From Lacrimispora amygdalina (GTDB lineage: Bacteria; Bacillota; Clostridia; Lachnospirales; Lachnospiraceae): a DNA stretch of 64,000 nucleotides. The notes below the pieces were generated by a model. It did not search any database. It was not told the origin of the DNA and saw only the letters and a program-made list of their open reading frames with translations. The DNA lies in contig NZ_OAOF01000017.1 of NCBI RefSeq assembly GCF_900205965.1, forward strand, positions 62,001-126,000, in the 5' to 3' direction. This document shows, piece after piece, positions 43,247 to 53,045 of the stretch (positions within the stretch are counted from its first letter, which is position 1; every line of letters starts with the position of its first letter). The position numbers were made by a program, and so were the translations under genes.

Positions 43247-44788
43247 TTGTATAGTAAAGTACATAGTATTGGCATCATTGGTATTGAAGGTGTCCCCATT
43301 CTCGTGGAGGCTGATGTAAGCGATGGTCTGCCAGGTTTTTCCATGGTCGGTTATCTTTCTTCCCAGGTAAAAGAAGCGCAGGACAGAGTCAGGACTGCCA
43401 TTAAAAATTCCGGATTTCGTATTCCTGCCAAAAAGATAACCATCAATCTTTCCCCTGCGGATATCAGGAAAGAAGGGACTGCGTTCGATCTACCTATTGC
43501 GATAGCTATCTTATCAGCCTCTGGGATGATTGCGTCTTCTGGTTTGTCCGACTGCGTGTTCTCAGGAGAACTGGGATTAGATGGTACGGTTAAACCGGTA
43601 CGCGGGGCTCTCTCCATTGCTCTTGCTGCAAAAAAGGACGGTAAAACAACTTGTTATCTTCCCAGGGAAAACAGGGGAGAAGGATCTGTTACAAATGGCA
43701 TAAGGATTGTGGGGCTGAATAACTTAAAAGAATTAACGGACTATCTAAATGGGGGTAAAAAATTACCAGATTTACCGACTGACCACACAGTACCGGGATC
43801 TGCAGGTAAAAGTTACGATGTGGATTTTTCAGATATTGGAGGCCAGCCGTTTCTAAGACGCGCAACAGAAGTAGCTGTCGCCGGCATGCATAATATTATG
43901 TATATTGGGCCGGCAGGCACAGGTAAGACTATGTTTGCCAGCAGAATTCCTACCATTATGCCATCTCTTTCCTGGGAAGAGATTATGGAAATTTCAAAAA
44001 TATACAGCGTCTGCGGCTTGCTCTCCGGAGAAAATCCGGTTATGGATATCCGTCCATTCCGCAGCCCTCATCATACCATCACTTCTCAGGCACTTGCAGG
44101 GGGCGGACGAATCCCAAAACCTGGGGAGATCACCCTGGCGTCTGGAGGGGTTCTGTTTCTGGATGAATTTTCTGAGTTTCAAAAATCAACCATTGAGATT
44201 TTAAGACAGCCCTTGGAAGAAGGGGAAATTACCATATCAAGGACTCATGGGTCCTATATATTTCCTGCAAAGTTTCTGTTAGCTGCAGCTATGAATCCCT
44301 GTCCCTGCGGTTTTTACCCTGACAGGACAAGATGCAGATGTTCGGTAAGCCAGGTAAATAAATACCTGGGACGGATTTCAAAGCCAATTCTGGACAGAAT
44401 CGATATCTGCGCCCAATCAAGTCCGGTGAGCTACGAGGAACTGCAACAAGGGGAAAAGGGGGAATCGTCTGCATCCATTCGAAACCGTATTGAACAGGCC
44501 AGGTCCATGCAGCTGAAGCGTTTTCGGGGGACCGGTATACGATTTAACAGTTTTATGAAAAAGCCGGATCTGGAAAGATTCTGCATTCTCGATAAAAAAG
44601 AGACTTCATTTCTAAAACAGATCTATGAATCCATGGGACTCAGTGTCCGTGGGTATGAAAAGATTCTTAAACTTGCAAGAACCATTGCAGATCTGGAAAG
44701 TTCTGAAAAAATCACTAAAGTTCATCTGGCTGAAGCTGCAGGCCTGCGCAGCCGGGAAGGCAGTTTTTGGGGAGGTATCTATGGATAA
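43247..44788 (+). CDS. YifB/ComM family Mg chelatase-like AAA ATPase
   Basis: A 513-residue protein starting at TTG 43247 after AAAGGAGCG. The N-terminal ChlI/Lon-like domain (about 1-170) begins YSKVHSIGIIGIEG. The AAA module has Walker A GPAGTGKT, Walker B GGVLFLDEFSEF and a cysteine cluster, PCPCGFYPDRTRCRC, that may bind zinc. ComM, the best-studied relative, is a helicase that aids branch migration of transforming DNA. Linkage to dprA with an 8-base overlap fits a role in DNA uptake and recombination. Confidence 0.88.
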   Translation: MYSKVHSIGIIGIEGVPILVEADVSDGLPGFSMVGYLSSQVKEAQDRVRTAIKNSGFRIPAKKITINLSPADIRKEGTAFDLPIAIAILSASGMIASSGLSDCVFSGELGLDGTVKPVRGALSIALAAKKDGKTTCYLPRENRGEGSVTNGIRIVGLNNLKELTDYLNGGKKLPDLPTDHTVPGSAGKSYDVDFSDIGGQPFLRRATEVAVAGMHNIMYIGPAGTGKTMFASRIPTIMPSLSWEEIMEISKIYSVCGLLSGENPVMDIRPFRSPHHTITSQALAGGGRIPKPGEITLASGGVLFLDEFSEFQKSTIEILRQPLEEGEITISRTHGSYIFPAKFLLAAAMNPCPCGFYPDRTRCRCSVSQVNKYLGRISKPILDRIDICAQSSPVSYEELQQGEKGESSASIRNRIEQARSMQLKRFRGTGIRFNSFMKKPDLERFCILDKKETSFLKQIYESMGLSVRGYEKILKLARTIADLESSEKITKVHLAEAAGLRSREGSFWGGIYG

Positions 44789-45881
44789 TCTGGAAGAACG
44801 GGAATACCTGTACTGGCTTTCCCACATTCCTTTTCTTGGAGCAGTTAAGATAAAAAAGTTATATGATTACATGGGAAGTTACAGGAAGATATATAATATA
44901 GAAAGAAAGCAACTGGAAAACTGCGGACTGCTGAAAGAAAATGAGATTTTATTTTTGGAGCAACAAAGGAAACATATGGATTCCAGCCGCAGACAGCTGG
45001 AGCAGCTGAAAAAAAATGGAATCCGGTTTATTGCTCATTTTGATCCTGATTATCCCAAACGTCTTCTGTCCGTTTATGGATATCCTACGGCATTGTTTGT
45101 TAAGGGGAAGCTGCCTGGTGAGGATAAACCGGCAGCTGCCATAATCGGAGCCAGAAACTGCACCAATTACGGGCGTCAGATGGCCGTATATCTGGCCAGG
45201 GAGCTGGCGGCTGCAGGTGTGGCAATCATCAGCGGACTGGCTAACGGAATTGACGGAGCGGGACATGAGGGGGCTCTGGAAGCGGGACATGAGACGTATG
45301 GAGTGTTGGGGTGCGGAATAAACATTTGTTACCCGAAAGAAAATTATGGATTATACAGACGTATGGTTCAATGTGGAGGTATTATAACAGAGTTTATGCC
45401 TGACGAACCTCCCAAACCCCAAAATTTCCCCATGAGAAACCGGATTATAAGCGGTATGTCTGATGTTATTCTGGTGATTGAGGCACGGGAGAAAAGCGGA
45501 TCTTTAATTACTGCAAATCTTGGACTGGAACAGGGAAAAGAAATTTTTGCTCTTCCCGGGAGGGTATCAGACCCCCTCAGCGCAGGCTGTAATTGCCTGA
45601 TTTCAGAAGGTGCAGGCGTTTTACTGACTCCTGAAACCGTGCTGCAATATTTCAATTTGCAGAGTGGGAAAATATTAAGAGTTGATGAAAAAAATAAGAA
45701 CGGGCTTGCCAAAAAAGAAAAAATGGTGTATAGTTGCCTAGATTTACAACCAAAAAATCTGGAAGAGATTGTAAGTTGCAGTGGATTGTCTGTAAGCGAG
45801 TGTATGAGTGTTCTTTTGGAATTAGAATTAAAGGGCGGCATTGTGCAGACATCTCATCAATATTATGGTAAGAAACAATAG
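44781..45881 (+). CDS. dprA: DNA-processing protein DprA
   Basis: A 366-residue DprA/Smf. ATG 44781 follows GGGGAGG; the longer frame from 44625 lies within yifB. The Rossmann core has AAIIGARNCTNYGRQMA, IISGLANGIDGAGHEGAL and VLGCGINICYPKEN; a C-terminal winged-helix region (about 295-366) is present. DprA loads RecA on incoming single-stranded DNA. It precedes topA by 14 bases, the common yifB-dprA-topA order of Firmicutes. Confidence 0.93.
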   Translation: MDNLEEREYLYWLSHIPFLGAVKIKKLYDYMGSYRKIYNIERKQLENCGLLKENEILFLEQQRKHMDSSRRQLEQLKKNGIRFIAHFDPDYPKRLLSVYGYPTALFVKGKLPGEDKPAAAIIGARNCTNYGRQMAVYLARELAAAGVAIISGLANGIDGAGHEGALEAGHETYGVLGCGINICYPKENYGLYRRMVQCGGIITEFMPDEPPKPQNFPMRNRIISGMSDVILVIEAREKSGSLITANLGLEQGKEIFALPGRVSDPLSAGCNCLISEGAGVLLTPETVLQYFNLQSGKILRVDEKNKNGLAKKEKMVYSCLDLQPKNLEEIVSCSGLSVSECMSVLLELELKGGIVQTSHQYYGKKQ

Positions 45882-45895
45882 GCGAGGAGTTTGGT

Positions 45896-47965
45896 ATGGC
45901 TAACTGTTTAGTAATTGTGGAGTCACCCGCAAAAGTAAAAACTATAAAAAAGTTCCTGGGGGCGAACTATGAAGTGGATGCCTCCAACGGACATGTAAGG
46001 GATCTGCCCAAGAGTCAGATGGGAATCGATGTGGAACATGATTTTGATCCAAAATATATAACGATCAGAGGAAAAGGAGATATTCTTGCAAAGCTGAGAA
46101 AAGAAGTGAAAAAAGCGGATAAGATCTATCTCGCAACTGACCCTGACCGTGAAGGAGAAGCGATTTCCTGGCATTTAATGAAGGCTTTGAAATTAGATGA
46201 GGTGTCAGAAAAACAGGTATATCGGATCAGTTTCAATGAAATCACCAAGAATGCTGTGAAGACTTCTTTGAAAACCCCCAGAGACATTGACATGAATCTG
46301 GTGGATGCCCAGCAGGCCAGAAGAGTTCTGGACCGTATGGTTGGATACATGATCAGCCCCCTTCTTTGGGCAAAGGTGAAAAGAGGTTTAAGTGCAGGGC
46401 GTGTTCAGTCTGTGGCTCTGCGTCTGATCTGCGACCGGGAAGAGGATATTAATGCATTTATACCGGAAGAATACTGGAATCTGGACGCTGCCCTCAAGCA
46501 GGAAGGAAGCAAAAAGACACTGACTGCCAAGTTCTATGGTGACAGTAACGGCAGAATTGCAATTCATAATAAGAAAGAACTGGATAGTATTCTTACCGGA
46601 CTTCAAGATAAAGAATACCGGGTGGAAGATGTGAAGACAGGAGAACGGGTCAAGAAAGCTCCGATTCCATTTACCACCAGTACACTTCAGCAGGAAGCGT
46701 CTAAGGTACTTAATTTTTCAACACAGAAGACGATGCGTTTGGCGCAGCAGTTATATGAAGGTGTGGAGGTAGCCGGTCATGGCACGGTAGGTCTCATCAC
46801 TTATTTAAGAACCGATTCTACCAGAATTGCAGAAGAGGCGGATGTTGCAGCAAGAGAGTTTATAGAAAAACAGTACGGCAGCCGCTATCTGGCAAACGGA
46901 GAGCAGAGTAAAAAAAGCAATGTTAAAATACAGGATGCCCACGAGGCAATCCGTCCTACTGATATTGCACTGACGCCGGTGATCGTAAAAGAGTCTCTGC
47001 AGAGAGATTTATTCCGTCTCTATCAGCTGATCTGGAAGAGATTTGCAGCCAGCAGAATGCAGCCGGCCGTATATGAGACTACTTCTGTAAAGGTAAAAGC
47101 GGGAGACTATCTGTTTACTCTTTCCGCATCAAAGCTGCAGTTTGATGGTTTTATGTCTGTCTATGTGCAGGAGGAAGAGAAGGAAGATAATAATATACTT
47201 CTCGGTAATCTGGAAAAAGGCAGTATACTTAAATTAGAGAAGCTGGAAAACAGTCAGCATTTTACCCAGCCTCCGGCTCATTTTACGGAAGCATCTCTGG
47301 TAAAAGCAATGGAAGAACAGGGAATTGGACGGCCAAGTACTTATGCTCCTACAATAACAACAATTATTGCCAGACGTTATGTGGCAAAAGAAAATAAAAA
47401 CCTGTATGTGACAGAACTTGGAGAGGTAGTCAACAGTATGATGAAACAAAGCTTCTCCAGCATTGTAGACGTGACATTTACTGCCAATCTGGAATATCTT
47501 CTGGATAAAGTGGGAGACGGCACCGTGCAATGGAAGACGGTTGTGAAAAATTTCTATCCTGATTTGAAGGAAGCGGTTGATAAAGCACTTGTTGAGCTTG
47601 AATCTGTTACCATAGCTGATGAAGTGACAGAAGAAATCTGTGAGCTGTGCGGTCGCAATATGGTTATCAAATATGGACCCCACGGTAAATTCCTTGCATG
47701 TCCTGGCTTTCCGGAATGCAAGAATACGAAACCTTATCTGGAAAAGACAGGAGTGCCCTGTCCGAAGTGCGGTAAGGATGTCGTGATTAAAAAGACAAAA
47801 AAGGGCAGAATTTATTATGGCTGCGAAGCTAATCCTGAATGTGATTTTATGTCATGGCAAAAGCCTTCCACCCAGAAATGTACGAAATGTGGTTCTTATA
47901 TGGTTGAAAAGGGCAATAAGTTGCTGTGTTCCAACGAACAGTGCGGATACAGTACCGATAAATAG
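45896..47965 (+). CDS. topA: DNA topoisomerase I
   Basis: A 689-residue type IA topoisomerase that relaxes negative supercoils. The Toprim domain shows E9 (LVIVESPAK) and the D82-x-D84-x-E86 triad in TDPDREGEA. The active-site tyrosine is Y303 in TYLRTDSTR. Three C-terminal four-cysteine zinc ribbons (from about residue 578: CELCGR...CPGFPEC; CPKCGK...CEANPEC; CTKCGS...CSNEQC) bind DNA. Length is normal. It lies directly downstream of dprA. Confidence 0.96.
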   Translation: MANCLVIVESPAKVKTIKKFLGANYEVDASNGHVRDLPKSQMGIDVEHDFDPKYITIRGKGDILAKLRKEVKKADKIYLATDPDREGEAISWHLMKALKLDEVSEKQVYRISFNEITKNAVKTSLKTPRDIDMNLVDAQQARRVLDRMVGYMISPLLWAKVKRGLSAGRVQSVALRLICDREEDINAFIPEEYWNLDAALKQEGSKKTLTAKFYGDSNGRIAIHNKKELDSILTGLQDKEYRVEDVKTGERVKKAPIPFTTSTLQQEASKVLNFSTQKTMRLAQQLYEGVEVAGHGTVGLITYLRTDSTRIAEEADVAAREFIEKQYGSRYLANGEQSKKSNVKIQDAHEAIRPTDIALTPVIVKESLQRDLFRLYQLIWKRFAASRMQPAVYETTSVKVKAGDYLFTLSASKLQFDGFMSVYVQEEEKEDNNILLGNLEKGSILKLEKLENSQHFTQPPAHFTEASLVKAMEEQGIGRPSTYAPTITTIIARRYVAKENKNLYVTELGEVVNSMMKQSFSSIVDVTFTANLEYLLDKVGDGTVQWKTVVKNFYPDLKEAVDKALVELESVTIADEVTEEICELCGRNMVIKYGPHGKFLACPGFPECKNTKPYLEKTGVPCPKCGKDVVIKKTKKGRIYYGCEANPECDFMSWQKPSTQKCTKCGSYMVEKGNKLLCSNEQCGYSTDK

Positions 47966-48010
47966 CAAATAGAAATATTATTAAGAAATTCGAAAATCTT
48001 CAAAAAACTA

Positions 48011-48039
48011 TTGTTATTTGAAAATAATAGTGATAATAT
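48011..48039 (+). promoter_or_regulatory. Predicted promoter of codY
   Basis: TTGTTA at 48011-48016 and TAATAT at 48034-48039 are 17 bases apart within an A/T-rich leader with an imperfect inverted repeat (48008-48031). Confidence 0.45.
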
Positions 48040-48097
48040 TTAATTATTAAAAGCGTTTTTCGAATTTTCACATTAATTATAAAGGAGGTTTTCGGCA

Positions 48098-48904
48098 ATG
48101 AGCGTACAGTTGTTGGACAAAACTAGAAAAATTAACAAATTATTGCATAACAATAATTCGCATAAGGTCGTATTTAACGATATTTGTGAAGTGCTTACCG
48201 AGATCCTGAATTCCAATATTCTTGTTATCAGCAAGAAGGGTAAGGTGCTTGGCGTAGGTCTTACGCCTGACATTGTAGAGATTCAGGAACTGATTGCAGA
48301 TCAGGTAGGCGGTTATGTGGATACCATGCTGAATGAACGACTGCTCAGTATTCTCTCTACAAAAGAGAATGTAAACTTGGAAACGCTTGGTTTTACAAGT
48401 GATAACATCAGAAAATATCAGGCCATCATCACACCGATTGACATAGCAGGGGAGAGACTTGGAACACTGTTTATCTATAAATCGGATGACCAGTATGATA
48501 TTGACGATATCATTTTAAGCGAATATGGCACAACTGTTGTAGGACTTGAAATGATGAGATCCGTAAACGAGGAGAATGCAGAAGAAACAAGAAAGGTTCA
48601 GATTGTGAAGTCAGCCATCAGCACCTTATCGTTTTCCGAACTGGAAGCCATCACACATATCTTCGAGGAACTGGATGGAAATGAAGGTATTCTTGTGGCA
48701 AGCAAAATAGCAGACCGCGTTGGAATTACCCGCTCAGTAATTGTCAATGCACTGAGGAAGTTTGAAAGTGCCGGCGTGATTGAATCCAGATCGTCCGGTA
48801 TGAAAGGTACCTATATCAAGGTTTTAAATGATGTGGTGTTTGACGAACTGAAATCCATAAAAGCAGGCAATACCAAGATGATTCCGGAACGCCGCGATAT
48901 ATAA
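48098..48904 (+). CDS. codY: GTP-sensing global transcriptional regulator CodY
   Basis: A 268-residue CodY, slightly longer than the usual 259. The N-terminal GAF domain (about 1-160), which binds branched-chain amino acids in characterised homologues, begins MSVQLLDKTRKINKLL. The winged helix near 200-255 includes EGILVASKIADRVGITRSVI and VNALRKFESAGVIESRSSGMKGTYI (seen in parts). CodY represses nutrient uptake genes during rich growth, and the Opp importer downstream would be a natural target. AAAGGAGG precedes ATG 48098. Confidence 0.95.
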   Translation: MSVQLLDKTRKINKLLHNNNSHKVVFNDICEVLTEILNSNILVISKKGKVLGVGLTPDIVEIQELIADQVGGYVDTMLNERLLSILSTKENVNLETLGFTSDNIRKYQAIITPIDIAGERLGTLFIYKSDDQYDIDDIILSEYGTTVVGLEMMRSVNEENAEETRKVQIVKSAISTLSFSELEAITHIFEELDGNEGILVASKIADRVGITRSVIVNALRKFESAGVIESRSSGMKGTYIKVLNDVVFDELKSIKAGNTKMIPERRDI

Positions 48905-48934
48905 GCTTTATTATGCATAAAAAAGCTAAAAAAA

Positions 48935-48960
48935 GGTAATCAGCGATGATTACCTTTTTT
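48935..48960 (+). terminator. Terminator after codY
   Basis: An 8-bp stem (GGTAATCA 48935-48942 with TGATTACC 48947-48954), a GCGA loop and six T residues. Confidence 0.88.
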
Positions 48961-49013
48961 GCGCATTCCAGACAGAGATCTCCCGTTTTGGACATGAGTT
49001 ATAAAAAAATTAC

Positions 49014-49042
49014 TTGCATCGCATCTGATATTATGCTATACT
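49014..49042 (+). promoter_or_regulatory. Predicted promoter of rpsB
   Basis: TTGCAT at 49014-49019 and TATACT at 49037-49042 are 17 bases apart. The roughly 100-base leader before the rpsB start at 49152 has no motif I recognise, although S2 autoregulation is known elsewhere. Confidence 0.65.
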
Positions 49043-49151
49043 AGCAAGGCTTACAAAAAACACGTCTGCGGATTCTGGAGGAAGGTGCCATGATATGGTC
49101 TCCTCGGAAGTAAGAGAAACGGACGGAAGTAAAACCAATGGAGGTAATAAC

Positions 49152-49892
49152 ATGAGCGTTATTTCAATGAAGCAGCTTTTGGAAGCTGGCGTGCACTTCG
49201 GTCATCAGACCAGAAGATGGAACCCTAAGATGGCTCCGTATATTTACACAGAGAGAAATGGTATCTACATCATCGACTTACAGAAGTCTGTTGTGAAAGT
49301 AGATGAAGCTTATAAGGCAGTATCTGATATTGCTGCAGAAGGCGGTAAGATTCTTTTTGTTGGTACAAAGAAACAGGCTCAGGACGCTATTAAGTCTGAG
49401 GCAGAGCGCTGCGGTATGTATTTCGTAAATGAAAGATGGCTGGGCGGTATGCTTACAAACTTCAAGACAATTCAGTCCAGAGTTGCAAGATTAAAACAGA
49501 TCGAGACTATGTCCCAGGATGGTACTTTTGAAGTGCTTCCAAAGAAAGAAGTAATTGCACTTAAGAAAGAATGGGAAAAGTTAGAGAAGAACTTAGGCGG
49601 AATCAAAGATATGAAAAAGGTTCCGGATGCAATTTTTGTTGTAGATCCGAAGAAAGAAAGAATCTGCGTTCAGGAAGCTCACACACTGGGTATTCCGTTA
49701 ATCGGCATTGCTGATACAAACTGTGATCCTGAAGAACTTGATTTCGTAATCCCAGGTAATGATGATGCGATTAGAGCTGTTAAGTTAATTGTATCCAAGA
49801 TGGCAGACGCAGTAATCGAAGCAAACCAGGGCGAGGCAGTAGCTGAGGAAGCAGAAGCAGCTCAGGAGTTAGAAGAGACTGTAGAGGCTTAA
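49152..49892 (+). CDS. rpsB: 30S ribosomal protein S2
   Basis: A 246-residue S2 protein. ATG 49152 follows GGAGG; the frame can be extended to 49095, but that part has no family similarity. It begins MSVISMKQLLEAGVHFGHQT with WNPKMAPYI, RNGIYIIDL and NERWLGGMLTNF, all typical S2 segments. The C-terminal acidic Ala/Glu tail is common in Firmicutes. It heads the rpsB-tsf unit. Confidence 0.97.
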   Translation: MSVISMKQLLEAGVHFGHQTRRWNPKMAPYIYTERNGIYIIDLQKSVVKVDEAYKAVSDIAAEGGKILFVGTKKQAQDAIKSEAERCGMYFVNERWLGGMLTNFKTIQSRVARLKQIETMSQDGTFEVLPKKEVIALKKEWEKLEKNLGGIKDMKKVPDAIFVVDPKKERICVQEAHTLGIPLIGIADTNCDPEELDFVIPGNDDAIRAVKLIVSKMADAVIEANQGEAVAEEAEAAQELEETVEA

Positions 49893-49907
49893 AATTCAGA
49901 CGAATGT

Positions 49908-49949
49908 ATGCTTCGGTCTGCTGAATGGCGGGTCGGAGCATATTTTTTT
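49908..49949 (+). terminator. Hairpin with T run between rpsB and tsf
   Basis: ATGCTTCG (49908-49915) pairs with CGGAGCAT (49934-49941) using one G-T pair, and a seven-T run follows. It may attenuate transcription into tsf rather than end it, since no separate promoter for tsf is obvious. Confidence 0.5.
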
Positions 49950-50002
49950 GAACAGACCTTTTAAAATATCAATGACGTTAATCGATGATGGAGGGAAAAC
50001 GA

Positions 50003-50926
50003 ATGGCAGCAGTTACAGCTGGAATGGTAAAAGAATTAAGAGAGATGACCGGTGCAGGTATGATGGATTGCAAGAAAGCTCTTGCACAGACTGACGGTGA
50101 TATGGACAAGGCAGTAGAGTTCTTAAGAGAGAAAGGACTTGCAGCTGCATCTAAAAAGGCAGGAAGAATTGCTGCAGAAGGTGTTGTTACAACTGTAGTA
50201 AGTGAGGATGGAAAATCCGGAGCTATCGTAGAGGTTAACAGTGAGACAGACTTCGTTGCTAAGAACGCTCAGTTCCAGAGCTATGTAGCAGACGTGGTTT
50301 CTCAGGTTCTTAATACAGAAGCAAAAGATATGGATACGTTCATGGCTGAGTCCTGGATTGGTGACAGTTCCTTAACTGTAGCACAGGCATTATCCAGCCA
50401 GATTTCAGTAATTGGCGAGAACATGAACATCAGAAGATTTGAGAAAATTACAACAGATGGTGTAGTTGTTGATTATATTCACGGCGGCGGAAGAATCGGT
50501 GTTCTGATTGAAGCTGGCGCAGAAGTAGTAAACGATGCTGTAAAAGAAGCGTTAAAGAATATAGCAATGCAGATTGCTGCTTTAAATCCAAAGTATGTAA
50601 AGAGAGATGAAATTTCTCAGGAATTCATTGATCATGAAACAGAGATCTTAAAAGTACAGGCTAAGAATGAAAATCCGGACAAGCCAGATGCAATCATTGA
50701 AAAGATGATTGTTGGCCGTTTGAATAAAGAATTAAAAGAGTTTTGTCTGGTAGATCAGGCTTATGTAAAAGATGGTGACTTAACTGTTGGAAAGTATTTA
50801 GAGCAGGTTTCTAAAGAAGTCGGCGGAAAAGTTGAAGTCAGAAAGTTTGTTCGTTTCGAGACAGGCGAAGGCCTTGAGAAGAAAGAAGAGAACTTTGCAG
50901 AAGAAGTTGCAAAACAGATGCAGTAA
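50003..50926 (+). CDS. tsf: Elongation factor Ts
   Basis: A 307-residue EF-Ts, the nucleotide exchange factor of EF-Tu. ATG 50003 follows GGAGG; an upstream frame from 49985 is not needed. The UBA-like N-terminus reads VKELREMTGAGMMDCKKAL and the core has VEVNSETDFVAKN, both diagnostic. Normally pyrH follows; here an Opp importer lies between. Confidence 0.97.
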   Translation: MAAVTAGMVKELREMTGAGMMDCKKALAQTDGDMDKAVEFLREKGLAAASKKAGRIAAEGVVTTVVSEDGKSGAIVEVNSETDFVAKNAQFQSYVADVVSQVLNTEAKDMDTFMAESWIGDSSLTVAQALSSQISVIGENMNIRRFEKITTDGVVVDYIHGGGRIGVLIEAGAEVVNDAVKEALKNIAMQIAALNPKYVKRDEISQEFIDHETEILKVQAKNENPDKPDAIIEKMIVGRLNKELKEFCLVDQAYVKDGDLTVGKYLEQVSKEVGGKVEVRKFVRFETGEGLEKKEENFAEEVAKQMQ

Positions 50927-50950
50927 TCTTGTAACAGGATTCTGGGGGGA

Positions 50951-50976
50951 ATCCCATGGGTATCCATGGGATTTTT
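50951..50976 (+). terminator. Terminator after tsf
   Basis: A perfect 9-bp stem (ATCCCATGG 50951-50959 with CCATGGGAT 50964-50972), a GTAT loop and T residues end the rpsB-tsf unit before the Opp genes. Confidence 0.75.
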
Positions 50977-51053
50977 CTATTCAAACAGTGTCCGTTTCCG
51001 ATTGACAAATGTTTCCAGTCGGAGGGATACACCTACAAAAGGAGTTGATGAGA

Positions 51054-51971
51054 GTGGCTAATTATATTATTAAACGTATTGCTATGGCGATTGTAACAAT
51101 TTTTGCTGTTGCTACGGTTACATTTTTTGTCATGAACATGGTACCTGGAGGGCCATTCATGTCAGAAAAGGCAATCAGCCCACAGGCCCAGGCGGCATTA
51201 AATGAAAAATATGGACTGGATAAGCCGTTAAGCGTACAGTATGCAACTTATATGAAAGATATTTTACATGGAGATCTGGGATTAAGCGTAAAACAGCGTG
51301 GACGTACCGTTAACATGATTATAGGATCAAAATTTCCTGTTTCTGCGAGAATCGGCGGAATTGCTATTTTAACTGCAGTTCTCATTGGTGTTCCTCTCGG
51401 AAGCATTGCTGCGTTTAAACGAGGAACCATGGTGGATAATATTATTATTGTTTTCAGCACCTGTGGTATAGCGGTTCCCAGCTTTGTGGTATGTACCATA
51501 CTGATGTATATTCTCAGCTTAAAACTGGGGCTTCTGCCTACGTACGGACTTGCATCCTGGAAAAATTATATAATGCCGGTTATGGCACTTGCTCTTTATC
51601 CTTCATCCTACATTGCGAGACTGATGCGTTCCTCCATGCTGGATGTTATGGGTCAGGACTATATGAGAACAGCCCGCGCCAAGGGACTTTCTCAGCTGGT
51701 GAGCATTTTCAAACATGCACTTCGTAATGCTATTCTTCCAGTGGTTACATATTTGGGACCGCTGCTGGCTTACACTGTAACTGGAAGCTTTATCGTAGAA
51801 AAGATTTTTACAATTCCAGGACTGGGATCTGAATTTATCGGCTCCATTACAGGACGTGACTATCCGCTTATTATGGGTACCACGATTTTCCTTGCTTCTT
51901 TGATGGTTGTGATGAATGTGCTGGTTGATGTCGCTTATAAATTTATTGACCCACGTATCAATCTGAAATAA
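51054..51971 (+). CDS. oppB: Oligopeptide ABC transporter permease OppB
   Basis: A 305-residue OppB/DppB-type permease. AAAAGGAG ends at 51044; GTG 51054 (giving MANYIIKRI) has ideal spacing, while ATG 51048 is too close, so the start is slightly uncertain. Segments MNMVPGGPFM, GDLGLSVKQRGR and C-terminal DVAYKFIDPRINL are typical. It is the first gene of a five-gene importer that interrupts the rpsB-tsf-pyrH-frr cluster. Confidence 0.87.
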   Translation: MANYIIKRIAMAIVTIFAVATVTFFVMNMVPGGPFMSEKAISPQAQAALNEKYGLDKPLSVQYATYMKDILHGDLGLSVKQRGRTVNMIIGSKFPVSARIGGIAILTAVLIGVPLGSIAAFKRGTMVDNIIIVFSTCGIAVPSFVVCTILMYILSLKLGLLPTYGLASWKNYIMPVMALALYPSSYIARLMRSSMLDVMGQDYMRTARAKGLSQLVSIFKHALRNAILPVVTYLGPLLAYTVTGSFIVEKIFTIPGLGSEFIGSITGRDYPLIMGTTIFLASLMVVMNVLVDVAYKFIDPRINLK

Positions 51972-51988
51972 GAGAAAGGAGAAAGAGG

Positions 51989-53029
51989 ATGCCAAAGAAT
52001 AAAATATCATTACAGCTTAATGTGGAAGACTTTCTCCTTGCCAGTGATGCGGAAAAAGAAAGCCTTACTGTCATGCGGAAAAGTGTCGGGTTCTGGAAAG
52101 ATGGAATCAGACGTTTAAAAAAGAATAAAATTGCGATGGTCAGCCTGTTTGTAATCATCGTTGTATTTATGCTGTCATTTGTTGTACCACAGTTATATCC
52201 ATACAGCTATGAACAGCAGATTCGTGGTAGTGAGAATCTGTCTCCTATGCAGTACTCTGAAAAAGAGCTGGCTTCCATGGATGCAGGGGAGAGTGTATTC
52301 CCTCATATTTTAGGAACCGATAATCTGGGACGTGACTATGCAGTCCGCGTTATGATGGGCAGCCGTGTCTCCCTTACGGTTGGACTGGTTGCATCAGCCA
52401 TTATCTTATTGATTGGTTCTCTTTATGGTTCCATTGCCGGATTCTTCGGAGGCTGGGTGGATATGATCATGATGCGTATTGTGGATATGATTTATACAGT
52501 TCCTGATATATTAATCATTGTACTTTTATCAGTAGCTTTTGATCAGCCGTTAAAGGCTCTTGCCCAAAGGCCTGGTTTTCAGTGGATTCAGGTGATCGGT
52601 GTTAACTTAATCAGTATTTTTGTTGTTTTTGCCCTGCTTTACTGGGTTGGTATGGCCCGTATTGTCAGAAGCCAGATCCTGATTTTAAAAGAACAGGAAT
52701 ATGTAACTGCGGCAAGAGCACTGGGAGCTTCCAGCGGACATATTATTAAAAAACATCTGCTTACCAACTGTATCGGTACATTAATTGTTACTACAACCCT
52801 TCAGATTCCTTCTTCTATCTTTACCGAGAGCTTTTTAAGCTTCCTTGGTCTGGGAGTGGCTGCACCTATGCCTTCCCTGGGAAGTCTTGCGAGTGCAGCA
52901 TTAAATGGTCTGCAGAGTTATCCTCACCGTTTGTTTGCACCGGCACTGATGATTTCGGTTATTATTTTAAGTTTCAATCTGTTAGGCGACGGCCTTCGGG
53001 ATGCGTTTGACCCGAAACTGAAAGATTAA
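51989..53029 (+). CDS. oppC: Oligopeptide ABC transporter permease OppC
   Basis: A 346-residue OppC-type permease starting at ATG 51989. A cytoplasmic N-terminal extension of about 47 residues precedes the first helix. The hallmark ILGTDNLGRDYAVRVMMGSR (about residues 108-127) and the ending NLLGDGLRDAFDPKL are family features. It forms the channel with OppB. Confidence 0.9.
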   Translation: MPKNKISLQLNVEDFLLASDAEKESLTVMRKSVGFWKDGIRRLKKNKIAMVSLFVIIVVFMLSFVVPQLYPYSYEQQIRGSENLSPMQYSEKELASMDAGESVFPHILGTDNLGRDYAVRVMMGSRVSLTVGLVASAIILLIGSLYGSIAGFFGGWVDMIMMRIVDMIYTVPDILIIVLLSVAFDQPLKALAQRPGFQWIQVIGVNLISIFVVFALLYWVGMARIVRSQILILKEQEYVTAARALGASSGHIIKKHLLTNCIGTLIVTTTLQIPSSIFTESFLSFLGLGVAAPMPSLGSLASAALNGLQSYPHRLFAPALMISVIILSFNLLGDGLRDAFDPKLKD

Positions 53030-53045
53030 AGGAGGGAAGATAGGA

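Noticed and set aside
47990..48097. CodY box (AATTTTCWGAAAATT) upstream of codY
   Set aside because: The best candidate, around 48064, has about four mismatches; too weak to call.
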